From assembly GCA_018657955.1 (NCBI GenBank), contig JABHWD010000011.1, positions 1 through 64,000 of the forward strand: 64,000 bases of DNA, given 5' to 3'. The stretch comes from Flavobacteriaceae bacterium. GTDB taxonomy: Bacteria; Bacteroidota; Bacteroidia; Flavobacteriales; Flavobacteriaceae. The position numbers were made by a program, and so were the translations under genes. The notes below the pieces were generated by a model. That model saw only the letters and a program-made list of their open reading frames with translations. It ran no database searches and had not been told where the DNA came from. Below, one piece after another: positions 11,485 to 22,627 of the stretch (positions are counted from its first letter, which is position 1; each line of letters begins with the position of its first letter).

Positions 11485-12309
11485 TTATTTATTTCTTCTT
11501 TCAATAATATATTTATTACTCTCTTTAGATTTAGATCTAGTTTTGAATCCTTTAGCAGGAATTCCTTTTCTTGATCTAGGATGACCACCAGACGCTCTTC
11601 CTTCTCCTCCACCCATTGGATGATCAACAGGATTCATTGCTACTGGTCTAGTTCTAGGTCTAATTCCTTGCCATCTTTTTCTACCAGCTTTACCTGATAC
11701 TGTAAGTTGGTGATCAGAATTAGAAACCACACCAATTGTTGCATAACAGTTGGATAGCACCATTCTAGTTTCTCCTGATGGAAGTTTGATGGTTGAAAAT
11801 TTTCCATCTCTTGCCATTAATTGAGCAAATGAACCTGCACTTCTTGCCATTGAAGCACCCTTTCCAGGTTTTAATTCTATACAAGAAATAACTGTACCTA
11901 AAGGAATTTTACTAAGAGGCAGTGCATTTCCTGGATTTGGAGATACATTCTCTCCAGAAACTACTTTTTGACCTGTTTTTAATTCCTTTTGTGCAATGAT
12001 ATATCTCTTTTCATCATCATCATACTTTAATAAAGCTATAAAAGCAGATCTATTAGGATCATATTCTATAGACATTACCTCAGCTGAAATATCAAATTTA
12101 TCTCTATTAAAGTCAATAATTCTATACTTTTTTTTATGACCACCACCCTTATAACGCATAGTCATCTTACCTGTATTATTTCTACCACCAGTTCTTTTTA
12201 AAGGAACTAACAATGATTTCTCAGGCTTTGATTTAGTAATTGAATCAAATTCATTTACTACTCTAAAGCGTTGTCCAGGTGTTATAGGTTTTAATTTTCT
12301 TACTGACAT
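11485..12309 (-). CDS. rplB: 50S ribosomal protein L2
   Basis: L2 family sequence, [17 protein letters not shown]. Confidence 0.98.
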   Translation of the reverse strand: MSVRKLKPITPGQRFRVVNEFDSITKSKPEKSLLVPLKRTGGRNNTGKMTMRYKGGGHKKKYRIIDFNRDKFDISAEVMSIEYDPNRSAFIALLKYDDDEKRYIIAQKELKTGQKVVSGENVSPNPGNALPLSKIPLGTVISCIELKPGKGASMARSAGSFAQLMARDGKFSTIKLPSGETRMVLSNCYATIGVVSNSDHQLTVSGKAGRKRWQGIRPRTRPVAMNPVDHPMGGGEGRASGGHPRSRKGIPAKGFKTRSKSKESNKYIIERRNK

Positions 12310-12321
12310 TATTATTTTCTA

Positions 12322-12612
12322 TTAAGCATTTGCATATAAATCTATTGATTCTCCTTCAGCCAATTGAATAATTGCCTTTTTTATTGCATTTGATTTTCCA
12401 AACTGTATTCCAGCCTTTGTATGTCTAATTCTTCTATCAGAACGAACATTAATAGTTCTTACTTTAAGAACTTTAACACTGTATGCTGATTCAACAGCTT
12501 TTTTTATTTGAACCTTATTAGCATTTTTTTCAACTTGAAAAGTATAACGATTGTTTAACTCACTATCGTTATTAGCTTTCTCTGTTATAATAGGTTTCAT
12601 CAAAATACTCAT
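12322..12612 (-). CDS. rplW: 50S ribosomal protein L23
   Basis: L23 family, MKPIITEKANNDSELNNRYTF. Confidence 0.97.
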   Translation of the reverse strand: MSILMKPIITEKANNDSELNNRYTFQVEKNANKVQIKKAVESAYSVKVLKVRTINVRSDRRIRHTKAGIQFGKSNAIKKAIIQLAEGESIDLYANA

Positions 12613-12626
12613 TTCTTTTTATTTAC

Positions 12627-13256
12627 TTATTTACTTAAATTAGTCTTTATCTCATTTAATGAGCTCTCTAAAAGCACTAGTTGATTAGCATTCAAAATCT
12701 TGTAAGTGCTTAATTCTGAGCATATTACAACATCTGAGCCCTTTAAATTTCGCGATGACAAATATACATTATTATTTGCTGCTCCAAAGACAAATAAAGA
12801 TTTTTTGTCCTCTAGATTAAGTGCCTTAATAACAGAAACAAAATTTTTAGTTTTAACAGTGTCAAATTCAAAATCTTCTAAAACTGTTATAGCCTTATCT
12901 TTTGCTTTAATTGTTAAAGCAGATTTTCTGGCTATTTTTTTTAACTTTTTATTTAGTTTTAAATCATAATCTCTAGGTTGAGGTCCAAAAATTCTTCCAC
13001 CACCTCTAAAAACACCTGATTTTATACTACCAGCTCTTGCAGTACCTGTTCCTTTTTGTTTTTTAATTTTTCTTGTACTCCCTGTTATCTCAGCCCTTTG
13101 TTTTGATTTATGAGTTCCTTGACGCTGATTTGCAAGATATTGTTTTACCTCCAAGTACAATGCATGATCATTAGGTTTTACTTCAAAAATATCTTTTGAA
13201 AGCTCTACCTTTCTGCCAGTGTCTTTACCTTTATAATCTAATACTGCTACTTTCAT
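12627..13256 (-). CDS. rplD: 50S ribosomal protein L4
   Basis: L4 family, [32 protein letters not shown]. Confidence 0.98.
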   Translation of the reverse strand: MKVAVLDYKGKDTGRKVELSKDIFEVKPNDHALYLEVKQYLANQRQGTHKSKQRAEITGSTRKIKKQKGTGTARAGSIKSGVFRGGGRIFGPQPRDYDLKLNKKLKKIARKSALTIKAKDKAITVLEDFEFDTVKTKNFVSVIKALNLEDKKSLFVFGAANNNVYLSSRNLKGSDVVICSELSTYKILNANQLVLLESSLNEIKTNLSK

Positions 13257-13873
13257 TATTTTTCTATAGTTAAATAAGAGTTCTTATGGCCAGGAACGCA
13301 TCCTTTAAGTAATATTAAATTCTTTTCAGGCACTATCTTTAAAACTCTTAAATTCATAACTTTTATCTTATTTCCACCCATTCTTCCAGCCATTTTCATC
13401 CCCTTAAAAACTCTTGCAGGATAAGAAGCTGCTCCAATTGATCCAGGAGCTCTTAATCTATTGTGCTGACCGTGTGTTGCTTGTCCAACACCTGCAAAGC
13501 CATGTCTTTTTACAACCCCCTGAAATCCTTTTCCTTTCGAAATTGCAGAAACATCAACATATTCACCTTCTTGAAAGTGATCTACTCCTATACTATCACC
13601 AATTTTGTATTCCTTATCATAACCTTGAAATTCAATAACTTTTCTCTTAACAGTCGATCCGGCCTTTTTAAAATGACCTTTCTCAGCTTTTATAGCATTT
13701 TTCTCTGCCTTGTCATCGAAACCTAATTGAAGAGCACTATAGCCATCAATTTCCTCAGTTCTGACTTGGGTAACAACACAAGGGCCAGCTTCAATAACAG
13801 TACATGGGATATTCTTCCCACTGTCATTAAAAATGCTGGTCATTCCTATTTTTTTACCTATTAACCCAGACAT
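13256..13873 (-). CDS. rplC: 50S ribosomal protein L3
   Basis: [21 protein letters not shown]. Confidence 0.98.
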   Translation of the reverse strand: MSGLIGKKIGMTSIFNDSGKNIPCTVIEAGPCVVTQVRTEEIDGYSALQLGFDDKAEKNAIKAEKGHFKKAGSTVKRKVIEFQGYDKEYKIGDSIGVDHFQEGEYVDVSAISKGKGFQGVVKRHGFAGVGQATHGQHNRLRAPGSIGAASYPARVFKGMKMAGRMGGNKIKVMNLRVLKIVPEKNLILLKGCVPGHKNSYLTIEK

Positions 13874-13906
13874 AATATTTTAATTTAAATTTAACTTTAT
13901 TTTAAA

Positions 13907-13940
13907 AATTTAGGGTCAAAAATAATTCAACCCTTAAATT
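13907..13940 (-). terminator. Terminator/attenuator-like hairpin between rpsJ and rplC
   Basis: Minus strand AATTTAAGGGT-loop-ACCCTAAATT followed by a short T run; ~10 bp stem with one bulged A. Confidence 0.5.
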
Positions 13941-13980
13941 ATTTTTTTACCATTTTTCCTTTGCCAAACGCTCCGGACAT
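13939..13980 (-). CDS. Putative 13-aa mini-ORF (leader peptide candidate) MSGAFGKGKMVKK
   Basis: ATG at 13980 to TAA at 13939 in the rpsJ-rplC gap; preceded by a perfect hairpin and ends on the terminator-like stem. Confidence 0.3.
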   Translation of the reverse strand: MSGAFGKGKMVKK

Positions 13981-14011
13981 GTTATCAGAATAAATTCTGA
14001 TTTTTTTTGTC

Positions 14012-14317
14012 TTATACCTTAATCTCCACTTCAACACCACTCGGCAATTCCAACTTCATCAATGCATCAATAGTTTTTGAAGATGTGCTATAAATATCAA
14101 GCAATCTTTTATATGAGCTTAACTGAAATTGTTCTCTGGATTTTTTAAATACATGAGGCGATCTTAAAACTGTAAAAATTTTCTTATGAGTAGGTAATGG
14201 AATTGGTCCATTTACCACAGCACCTGTACTCTTAACAGTTTTAACAATCTTCTCAGCAGAATTATCTACCAGATTGTGATCATATGATTTAAGCTTTATT
14301 CTAATTTTATGACTCAT
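14012..14317 (-). CDS. rpsJ: 30S ribosomal protein S10
   Basis: [22 protein letters not shown]. Confidence 0.98.
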   Translation of the reverse strand: MSHKIRIKLKSYDHNLVDNSAEKIVKTVKSTGAVVNGPIPLPTHKKIFTVLRSPHVFKKSREQFQLSSYKRLLDIYSTSSKTIDALMKLELPSGVEVEIKV

Positions 14318-14326
14318 AACTTATTA

Positions 14327-16456
14327 TTAAACTTCAATGATTCCTTTTGCCTTTTTAATTACCTGATCTGAAATACCAGAAGGAGTTTCAGCATAATGAG
14401 AAAATTCCATTGTAGAAGTAGCTCTACCAGATGATAATGTTCTCAATGAGGTTACATATCCAAACATTTCAGATAATGGAACATCAGCCTTAACAACTTT
14501 AGCGCCAGCTCTGTCACCCATATCATTTACTTGTCCTCTTCTTCTATTTAAATCTCCAACTATATCTCCCATATTTTCTTCAGGAGTAATCGCTTCTAAT
14601 TTCATTATTGGCTCCATAATTACAAATCTTGCCAATTTAGCAGATTCTCTGAATCCAATCTTTGCTGCAAGCTCAAATGATAATTGATCAGAATCAACAT
14701 CATGATATGAACCATCCTTTAAGGTAACTTTCATAGAATCAACTTCATAACCTGCTAAAGGACCATTAGCCATTGCAGCTTTAAATCCTTTCTCTACGGA
14801 AGGAATAAATTCTTTTGGTACATTTCCACCTTTTATTTTTGAAATAAATTCCAGTCCAGGTTTTCCTTCCTCAGCTGGCTCAATAGTAAATGATATATCA
14901 GCAAATTTACCCCTACCACCAGACTGTTTCTTGTAAACTTCTCTATGATCAGCTATTTGCGTAATTGCCTCCTTATACTCAACCATAGGTTCTCCTTGGT
15001 TAACTTCCACTTTAAACTCCCTTCTTAATCTATCTACAATAATATCTAAATGAAGTTCTCCCATTCCAGAAATAATCGTTTGACCAGAGGCCTCATCTGT
15101 TCTTACTGTAAATGTAGGATCCTCTTCAGATAGTTTTGCCAATGCCATTCCTAATCTATCAATATCTGCCTTAGTTTTAGCCTCTACTGCAATACCTATT
15201 ACAGGATCAGGGAAATCCATACTCTCAAGAACTATTGGAGCATTTTCTACAGATAAACTATCACCTGTTTTTATATCTTTAAAACCTACTGCAGCTCCAA
15301 TATCTCCTGCTTCTATAGAATCTATTGCGTTCTGTTTATTTGAATGCATTTGATATATTCTAGAAATTCTTTCTTTTTTATTAGATCTATTATTCAAGAC
15401 ATAAGATCCTGCAGGTAATTTTCCAGAATAAACTCTAAAAAATGCTAATCTTCCAACAAAAGGATCAGTAGCAATTTTAAATGCCAAAGCAGAAAAAGGT
15501 TCATCAACTGAAGGTTTTCTTGAAATTTCTTCATCATTTTTAGGATTAATTCCTACAATTGCCTCTTTATCAACAGGAGATGGTAAATACCTGCATACAG
15601 CATCTAATAGAAACTGGACTCCTTTATTTTTAAAAGCTGAACCACAAATCATTGGAATAATAGACATGTCCATAACTCCAGCCCTAAGAGCATTGTGAAT
15701 TTCATCTTCAGTAATTGAATCCTCATCTTCCATAAATTTTTCAAGAAGATTTTCATCATACGTAGCAACTTCCTCTATTAATAATGCTCTATATTTTTTT
15801 GATTTTTCCTTAAGATTCTCTGGGATATCAATAACATCAAACGTGGCCCCCATAGATTCTTCATCCCAAATAATCGCTCTATTTTTTATAAGATCTACAA
15901 TTCCCTTGAAATCTTCCTCTTCACCTATGGGTAGTACAATAGGAACAGCGTTAGAACCAAGCATTTCCTTAACTTGTTTACAAACCATTTGAAAATTAGA
16001 TCCCTGTCTATCCATTTTATTGACAAATCCCATTCTTGGAACTTTATAATTATCCGCAAGTCTCCAGTTTGTTTCAGACTGAGGTTCTACCCCATCAACA
16101 GCACTAAATAAAAAAACAAGACCATCAAGAACTCTTAATGATCTATTAACTTCTACTGTAAAATCAACGTGACCTGGAGTATCAATAATATTCATATGAT
16201 ACGAGTTAGAATCATCAGTAGGTTCCCCATTTTCAGTTGGAAAATCCCAATTACAAGTTGTTGCAGCAGAAGTAATTGTTATACCTCTTTCCTGTTCTTG
16301 TTCCATCCAATCCATTGTAGCTGCACCATCATGTACTTCTCCAATTTTATGAGAAACACCTGTATAATACAAAATCCTTTCTGTAGTAGTTGTTTTCCCT
16401 GCATCAATATGTGCAGCAATACCTATATTCCTTGTATATCTTAAATCTCTTGACAT
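14327..16456 (-). CDS. fusA: Elongation factor G
   Basis: [22 protein letters not shown], full length 709 aa. Confidence 0.98.
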   Translation of the reverse strand: MSRDLRYTRNIGIAAHIDAGKTTTTERILYYTGVSHKIGEVHDGAATMDWMEQEQERGITITSAATTCNWDFPTENGEPTDDSNSYHMNIIDTPGHVDFTVEVNRSLRVLDGLVFLFSAVDGVEPQSETNWRLADNYKVPRMGFVNKMDRQGSNFQMVCKQVKEMLGSNAVPIVLPIGEEEDFKGIVDLIKNRAIIWDEESMGATFDVIDIPENLKEKSKKYRALLIEEVATYDENLLEKFMEDEDSITEDEIHNALRAGVMDMSIIPMICGSAFKNKGVQFLLDAVCRYLPSPVDKEAIVGINPKNDEEISRKPSVDEPFSALAFKIATDPFVGRLAFFRVYSGKLPAGSYVLNNRSNKKERISRIYQMHSNKQNAIDSIEAGDIGAAVGFKDIKTGDSLSVENAPIVLESMDFPDPVIGIAVEAKTKADIDRLGMALAKLSEEDPTFTVRTDEASGQTIISGMGELHLDIIVDRLRREFKVEVNQGEPMVEYKEAITQIADHREVYKKQSGGRGKFADISFTIEPAEEGKPGLEFISKIKGGNVPKEFIPSVEKGFKAAMANGPLAGYEVDSMKVTLKDGSYHDVDSDQLSFELAAKIGFRESAKLARFVIMEPIMKLEAITPEENMGDIVGDLNRRRGQVNDMGDRAGAKVVKADVPLSEMFGYVTSLRTLSSGRATSTMEFSHYAETPSGISDQVIKKAKGIIEV

Positions 16457-16458
16457 AA

Positions 16459-16944
16459 CTAAAATCTAAAATGTGAAAATGCTTTATTAGCTTCTGCCAT
16501 TCTATGAGTATCGACTTTTTTCTTTACAGCAGCTCCTTCTTCTTTAGATGCAGCTAAGATTTCTGATGCAAGCTTTAAAGCCATAGATTTTTCATTTCTT
16601 TTTCTAGAAAAATTTATTAGCCATTTCATAGCAATAGAAATTTTTCTATCTGATCTAATTGGTGTAGGAATTTGAAATGTTGCGCCACCAACTCTTCTAC
16701 TTCTTACCTCAACATGAGGCATAACATTTGACAATGCATCTTTCCATATCTCTAAAGCAGCCTTCTTCTCTTCTCCTTCACCAGGATTTTTTAATTCAAC
16801 AGCATCAATAGCATCATAGAAAATTTTATAGGCAACTGATTTTTTTCCACTCCACATCATCATATTAACAAATCTAGTAACGAGTTCATCGTTAAATCTA
16901 GGATCTGGTAATAAAGGTCGTATTTTTGCCTGTTTTTTTCTCAT
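16459..16944 (-). CDS. rpsG: 30S ribosomal protein S7
   Basis: S7 family, str operon position. Confidence 0.98.
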   Translation of the reverse strand: MRKKQAKIRPLLPDPRFNDELVTRFVNMMMWSGKKSVAYKIFYDAIDAVELKNPGEGEEKKAALEIWKDALSNVMPHVEVRSRRVGGATFQIPTPIRSDRKISIAMKWLINFSRKRNEKSMALKLASEILAASKEEGAAVKKKVDTHRMAEANKAFSHFRF

Positions 16945-16960
16945 TTATCTGATTCCTTGA

Positions 16961-17335
16961 TTATTTTTTTGGCTTTTTCGCACCGTATTTAGATCTTCTT
17001 TGTGTTCTTCCTTCAACACCTGCTGTATCCAAAGCTCCACGAATAATGTGATATCTAACGCCAGGTAAATCCTTAACTCTTCCTCCTCTAACTAATACTA
17101 TTGAATGTTCCTGCAAATTATGTCCTTCTCCAGGAATATAAGCATTAACCTCATTACCATTTGTTAACCTAACCCTAGCAACTTTTCTCATAGCTGAATT
17201 TGGCTTCTTTGGAGTAGTAGTATATACACGAGTACATACGCCTCTCCTCTGAGGACATGAATTCAAAGCAGCCGATTTGCTTTTCTTACTAAGCTTGGCT
17301 CTTCCTTTTCTTACTAATTGCGATATAGTTGGCAT
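16961..17335 (-). CDS. rpsL: 30S ribosomal protein S12
   Basis: [24 protein letters not shown]...[15 protein letters not shown]. Confidence 0.98.
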   Translation of the reverse strand: MPTISQLVRKGRAKLSKKSKSAALNSCPQRRGVCTRVYTTTPKKPNSAMRKVARVRLTNGNEVNAYIPGEGHNLQEHSIVLVRGGRVKDLPGVRYHIIRGALDTAGVEGRTQRRSKYGAKKPKK

Positions 17336-17379
17336 ATAGCATGTATTTTTTTATTCCCTAATCTTCTCGAGAAGGCGTG

Positions 17380-17410
17380 CAAAGGTAAAAATTAAAATCA
17401 ATTATTCAAA
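17380..17410 (-). promoter_or_regulatory. Bacteroidota-type promoter for the str operon
   Basis: Minus strand TTTG (17410-17407), 19-nt spacer, TACCTTTG (17387-17380), matching TTTG / TAnnTTTG. Confidence 0.7.
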
Positions 17411-17502
17411 TGTTCCTTCTTAAATTTTATATGTTTTTTTAAATATTTTTACTATTTATATTAAAATCAAAAAATATTCGTTAGGTCAATAGATAAGAAT
17501 CG

Positions 17503-19185
17503 ATGAAAATAAAAATCACATTTTTTGTTTTACTATCCTTAATTTCAGCTACTACTTTTTCACAAAGACTAAGTCTTGAGATTTATTCCAATGTTATTGA
17601 AGAAAATAAATTACTCTCAACAATAGATTATAATAAGAATTTCAATTCGAATAAAGAATTAATAGAAGAAGTTGAGAAAATAGTTAAAAATCTACAAAAA
17701 ATTGGATTTATCAAGGCAAGTATTGAGAGTATTAAAGAGATTAGGGGCAATAAATATTCAGCTGAATTATCAATAAAGAGAAAATATAGAAATATATACG
17801 TCTTAGGGCTTGATTCAATGAGCTTAAAAGGTTATAAAAATTATATAATAATTGATAAAAAAAATTATCTTAAAATACCAATTACCAATATTCAAGATTT
17901 TTTTGAAAAATTAAATCAATTTATATCTGTTAAAGGATTTCCATTTAATTCAGCAAAATTTAGAAATATAGAATCATTTGATAAAGATAACCTAAAAGCT
18001 ATAATTGAAATAAATTATGAAAAAGAAAGAAAAATTGACAAAATAGTAATCAAAGGATATGAAAAGTTTCCAAAATCATATTTAAAGCATCTTTCCAAAT
18101 ACAAAATTGGAAATAGAATTAATTTAGATGATATTCGAGACAAAAGTGAGTTATTAAATCAGCTAGGGTTTATAAAACAAACAAAAAAACCAGAAATTCT
18201 ATTTACAAATGATTCAACAATTATCTACTTGTATATTGAAAAAAAGAAAAAAAATAGCTTTGACGGGTTTCTTGGATTTTCAAATGATGAATTAGATAAT
18301 AATATCCAATTACAAGGCTATTTAGATTTTGAGCTTGTAAATAACTTTAATTTCGGAGAAGAGATAGAATTTTTATACAAGAGTGAAAAAAATGCTGATA
18401 GAATATTAAAAACTGATATTAACCTTCCATACATATTTTCAAGTCCAATAGGAATAAATATCGGATTGATTTTAACAAAAAAAGATTCAACATTTGTATC
18501 CAATGAGCAGTTTATAAATTTATTCTATAAGAACTCTAAAAATCATAAATTTTCATTAGGTATACGCTCAATAAATTCTGATGAGCAATTACAAATACAA
18601 AATTCAGAATTTGAAGATTTTGAGACTCTCTATAAAGATTTTCAGTATGAGCATGTGAAATTAAATCAAAATAATCTGCTATATCCAGTTAAAAATGAAG
18701 TGTTTTTTAAAATATCTCAAGGAAAAAGAATTTCAGAAGAGCAAGAAAATGAACAGCTTTATATAAATATGGATTTTGCTAAAATTTTTGATTTTGGATC
18801 AAAAAATAGCATTTTTTTAAATTTCAAATCTGAAATCCTAAAATCTGATACATATTTTACTAATGAATTACCGAGATTTGGAGGGGCAAAATCAATAAGA
18901 GGTTTTGATGAGAACAGTTTATTTTCAAATAAGTACTTTCTTTTAATTTCTGAGTATAGATTCAGGCTAAACAACACCATATATATTAATAGCATATTTG
19001 ATCTAGGTAATTTTGAAAACAAAATAATAAATACTAGTGCTAATATATATGGTGTTGGTATAGGTGTTGGCCTTCTTACTAAAGGGGGATTATTTACCTT
19101 AAATTATGCTAATGGATCTAATTGGAAAGACAAAATTGACTCAAAAAACTCTAAAATTCATATAACTTTCAGGTCTTTTTTCTGA
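17503..19185 (+). CDS. Omp85/BamA-TamA-like outer membrane protein with POTRA-like N-terminus
   Basis: Signal peptide; POTRA-like KIVIKGYEKFPKSYLKHLSKYKIG; C-terminal RFGGAKSIRGFDENSLFSNKYFLLISEYRFRL barrel motif. Confidence 0.75.
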   Translation: MKIKITFFVLLSLISATTFSQRLSLEIYSNVIEENKLLSTIDYNKNFNSNKELIEEVEKIVKNLQKIGFIKASIESIKEIRGNKYSAELSIKRKYRNIYVLGLDSMSLKGYKNYIIIDKKNYLKIPITNIQDFFEKLNQFISVKGFPFNSAKFRNIESFDKDNLKAIIEINYEKERKIDKIVIKGYEKFPKSYLKHLSKYKIGNRINLDDIRDKSELLNQLGFIKQTKKPEILFTNDSTIIYLYIEKKKKNSFDGFLGFSNDELDNNIQLQGYLDFELVNNFNFGEEIEFLYKSEKNADRILKTDINLPYIFSSPIGINIGLILTKKDSTFVSNEQFINLFYKNSKNHKFSLGIRSINSDEQLQIQNSEFEDFETLYKDFQYEHVKLNQNNLLYPVKNEVFFKISQGKRISEEQENEQLYINMDFAKIFDFGSKNSIFLNFKSEILKSDTYFTNELPRFGGAKSIRGFDENSLFSNKYFLLISEYRFRLNNTIYINSIFDLGNFENKIINTSANIYGVGIGVGLLTKGGLFTLNYANGSNWKDKIDSKNSKIHITFRSFF

Positions 19186-19296
19186 TTACTTAACCTGTAA
19201 AACATAAAAAAAACATAAGTTTTTGTTGATTTGTTTTGTTTTATTAACATTTTATTGTGATTTTTGCAGTTGGACTAATTCAAATAAATTAATAAA

Positions 19297-22200
19297 ATGA
19301 AAACAAAGTTTAGTGGAATTTTGACGCTTATACTAGCGTTAGTCGCGCAACTAACGTTTGCGCAAGGAACAGTTTCAGGAAATGTTTCTGATGATTCAGG
19401 AATGTCTGTAGCTGGAGTAAATATTGTTGTTCAAGGGACAACAACGGGAACTCAGTCAGATTTTGATGGTAATTATAGCATCATGGTTGACGAGGGAGCT
19501 GTACTATCATTTACATATGTTGGCTATACTGCTGTTACAGTAACAGTTGGTTCATCCAATACAGTAAATGTTACTATGAGCGAAGACGTTGCTCAACTTG
19601 AAGAAATAATCGTTACGGCACTTGGTATTAAGAGAGGAAAGAAAGCTCTTGGTTATGCCGTTAGTGAAGTATCCGGTGAAGAAATGGAAGGAAGAACTGA
19701 AGGTGACGTTGCTAGAGTATTATCTGGTAAGGCATCAGGTGTAAATGTCACTTCTCAAGGTGGTACATCTGGTTCTGCAACTAATGTTGTTATTAGAGGT
19801 TATACTTCTATTAACGGTAACAACCAGGCATTATTCGTAGTTGACGGAGTACCTTTTAGTAGTGAAACAAATGCACAAGGTGGTTATGTTGGTGGTAATA
19901 TTGGTTCTACAAGATTTTTAGATCTAGATCCAAATAACATTGCTAGTGTTAACGTTCTTAAAGGTTTAGCAGCAGCTACACTTTATGGAACAGCTGGTAA
20001 AAACGGTGTAGTTGTAATAACAACAAAATCTGGTTCTCTAGGCCCTAAAGGACCTTCAAAAACAGAAATTACTATTAATCAATCTTACTTTGTTAATGAG
20101 ATTGCATCAATGCCAGAATATCAAAATATGTACGGTGGTGGTTTCGACCAATCATTCGGATGGTTCTTCAGTAACTGGGGACCAGGTTTCCATAGAGATG
20201 GCGTTGACGGATGGGCAAATGACCCAGCTGGAACTATTGTAGATACTGACGGAGTTGGAACTGTAGAGCATCCTTATGGATCAGGTGCATTCCTTAATGC
20301 ATTTATGGGTGGTAATAACGTATTAAATGCAGAATATACTGGTCAGCGTTATGCATGGAAACCTTACGAAAGTGTTGAGAATTTCTTTAGATCAGGTGGT
20401 GTTTCTAACACATCTGTTAATATAAGAGGTGCATCAGACGACGGTAAAGTTTCGTATAATGTAAACTGGGGTAACCTTGATGAAAAAGGATTTACACCTG
20501 GAAATGCGCTTAAAAGAAATACAATTTCTATTGGTGGACGTGCTGAGTTAAGTAACAAGTTTACTATTAGTGGTTCTATGAACTACAGTAATACTCACAT
20601 GGTATCTCCTCCAGTTGCTTCTTCTAGAGGTAACGGTACATTGGGATGGTCAACATTTGGTAACGTATTCTTTACGCCAAGAAACGTTGACTTAGTAAAT
20701 TTACCATGGGAGATTCCTGAAAATGGTGGTAGTATCTACTATAGAAATGGTAACGATATCATAAACCCAAATTGGTCAGTTGCAAACTCTCAAGGTGGTC
20801 AAAACACTAATAGAGTATTTGGTACTGCAAGTTTAACTTATGATATTGATGATAATATGTCTCTTACTTATCGTGCTGGTATTGACTGGTATAATGAGAG
20901 AAACAAATCATATTCTAACAAAAATGGTGTAAACTTTAACCAAGCTGTTTACGGTTATCTTAATACATGGGATAACAATGTAACTGTCTGGAATCATTAT
21001 GTTGGATTAAATGGTAGTGCTGATGTAAGTGATGAAGTAGGAGTTACATGGACAGTTGGAGCTGAATCAAAAATGAGAAATTACGATCGTGAAGGTGTTG
21101 CAAGTAGCGGACAGATTGTATTTGGTGTGATTCAACACTTTAACTATGAGAATCAAACACCTATGTCATACCATGGTCATCAAAACACTTTAGGTGTATT
21201 TGGTAACGTGGATGTAGATTATAGGGATTTCTTATTCGTTTCAGTATCTGCTAGAAATGACTGGGTTTCTAACCTACCTACAGAAAATAATAGTATGTTC
21301 TATCCAAGTGCAAGTGTTTCATTCTTGCCTACATCAATGGATGAAAGTATTAAGTCTGATGACTTAACATACTTAAAGATAAGAGCTGGTTATGGAACAT
21401 CTGCTGGTTTTCCAGGTGGTTATCCTACAGTTAATAGTGTATCACAATCCACTAATCAAAATGGTGGTTTAAATGGTGGTGTTACTACTAACTCTGTAAG
21501 TGACTTCCAGGCTAACCCAGATCTTAAACCAGAATTACTTTCAGAACTTGAAGTTGGAGTTGATGCTAGAGTTTGGGGAAATAGAGTTGGAATTAATGCT
21601 TCTTGGTTTTCAAGAACAAGTAATGACTTAATTGTATACAAACCTCTTCCAACATCAACTGGTTTTACTAACACTCAAGCTAACATTGGTAAGATTGAAG
21701 GTGACGGTATAGAAGTTGATCTTGATTTAGAAATGTTTGATATCATCCCTGTTAATGTGGATGGTCTTAGCTGGAATGCAAGAGTTAACTTTTCTACAAG
21801 TTCAGCTATTGTAACAGAGCAATCAGATGATCAAATTATCTATGGTGGTTCTACTGCTACTTGGTTAGGTGGTAATGCTGCTATCGAAGGTGAGCCTTTA
21901 GGTGTTATCGTTGGTAATAGAATCGAAAGAGATGATAATGGAAATATGGTTGTTAACGCTTCAGGTAACTACGGTTCAGAAGATGTTATGGCAATCGATG
22001 CTAACGGAAATGAAGTTCCTCTAGGAACAGATGGTTCAAGAACAATTACGCCAATTATTGGTAATCCTGAACCAGATTATGTTATGAATGTTATAAATAC
22101 TTTAAAGTATAAAGACTTTACGCTTGGATGGCAATTAAGCCATACAGCCGGTGGAGATATAGTAGCTAAAACAGTTGCTACATTATTAGGTCGTGGTGGA

Positions 22201-22593
22201 ATCGTTACTGACAGAAAGAATACATTTATTCTTCCTGGTGTACTAGCTGATGGTTCTCCTAACAACCTGCAAGTAAACAACTCATCTTATTATTTCAATA
22301 ATGTGTTGTTTGGTCCACTTGAAATGTCTGTCTATGACGGTTCTGTTATGAGACTTCAAGAAGTATCATTATCATGGTCAGTTCCACAAAAGATGTTAGA
22401 TAGTACACCATTTGGTGCATTATCTCTAACAGCTACTGGATTTAACCTATGGCATGATGCTTATAATGTTCCTGATGCTACTAATTACGATCCTAATGTT
22501 GCAGGTACCGGTGTCGGTAATGCAAGAGGTTGGGACTTCCTTAATGGACCTAGTTCAAAAAGGTGGGGTGTTAGTCTTAAAGCATCATTTTAA
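19297..22593 (+). CDS. SusC/RagA-family TonB-dependent outer membrane transporter
   Basis: Signal peptide, carboxypeptidase-like domain (TGTQSDFDGNYSI), plug (VVIRGYTSINGNNQALFVVDGVPF), 1098 aa. Confidence 0.95.
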   Translation: MKTKFSGILTLILALVAQLTFAQGTVSGNVSDDSGMSVAGVNIVVQGTTTGTQSDFDGNYSIMVDEGAVLSFTYVGYTAVTVTVGSSNTVNVTMSEDVAQLEEIIVTALGIKRGKKALGYAVSEVSGEEMEGRTEGDVARVLSGKASGVNVTSQGGTSGSATNVVIRGYTSINGNNQALFVVDGVPFSSETNAQGGYVGGNIGSTRFLDLDPNNIASVNVLKGLAAATLYGTAGKNGVVVITTKSGSLGPKGPSKTEITINQSYFVNEIASMPEYQNMYGGGFDQSFGWFFSNWGPGFHRDGVDGWANDPAGTIVDTDGVGTVEHPYGSGAFLNAFMGGNNVLNAEYTGQRYAWKPYESVENFFRSGGVSNTSVNIRGASDDGKVSYNVNWGNLDEKGFTPGNALKRNTISIGGRAELSNKFTISGSMNYSNTHMVSPPVASSRGNGTLGWSTFGNVFFTPRNVDLVNLPWEIPENGGSIYYRNGNDIINPNWSVANSQGGQNTNRVFGTASLTYDIDDNMSLTYRAGIDWYNERNKSYSNKNGVNFNQAVYGYLNTWDNNVTVWNHYVGLNGSADVSDEVGVTWTVGAESKMRNYDREGVASSGQIVFGVIQHFNYENQTPMSYHGHQNTLGVFGNVDVDYRDFLFVSVSARNDWVSNLPTENNSMFYPSASVSFLPTSMDESIKSDDLTYLKIRAGYGTSAGFPGGYPTVNSVSQSTNQNGGLNGGVTTNSVSDFQANPDLKPELLSELEVGVDARVWGNRVGINASWFSRTSNDLIVYKPLPTSTGFTNTQANIGKIEGDGIEVDLDLEMFDIIPVNVDGLSWNARVNFSTSSAIVTEQSDDQIIYGGSTATWLGGNAAIEGEPLGVIVGNRIERDDNGNMVVNASGNYGSEDVMAIDANGNEVPLGTDGSRTITPIIGNPEPDYVMNVINTLKYKDFTLGWQLSHTAGGDIVAKTVATLLGRGGIVTDRKNTFILPGVLADGSPNNLQVNNSSYYFNNVLFGPLEMSVYDGSVMRLQEVSLSWSVPQKMLDSTPFGALSLTATGFNLWHDAYNVPDATNYDPNVAGTGVGNARGWDFLNGPSSKRWGVSLKASF

Positions 22594-22627
22594 TAACGTT
22601 TAAATTAAATAAACTAAAATTATAATT

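Noticed and set aside
12706-13726. Plus-strand ORFs antisense to rplD and rplC
   Set aside because: Shadow ORFs of conserved r-protein genes
16169-16444. 91-aa plus-strand ORF antisense to fusA
   Set aside because: Cys/Ser-rich shadow translation of a conserved GTPase domain
18318-19022. Minus-strand ORFs within the Omp85-like gene
   Set aside because: Shadow ORFs, no recognisable domains
20364-22280. Minus-strand ORFs within SusC
   Set aside because: Shadow ORFs within a clear SusC frame
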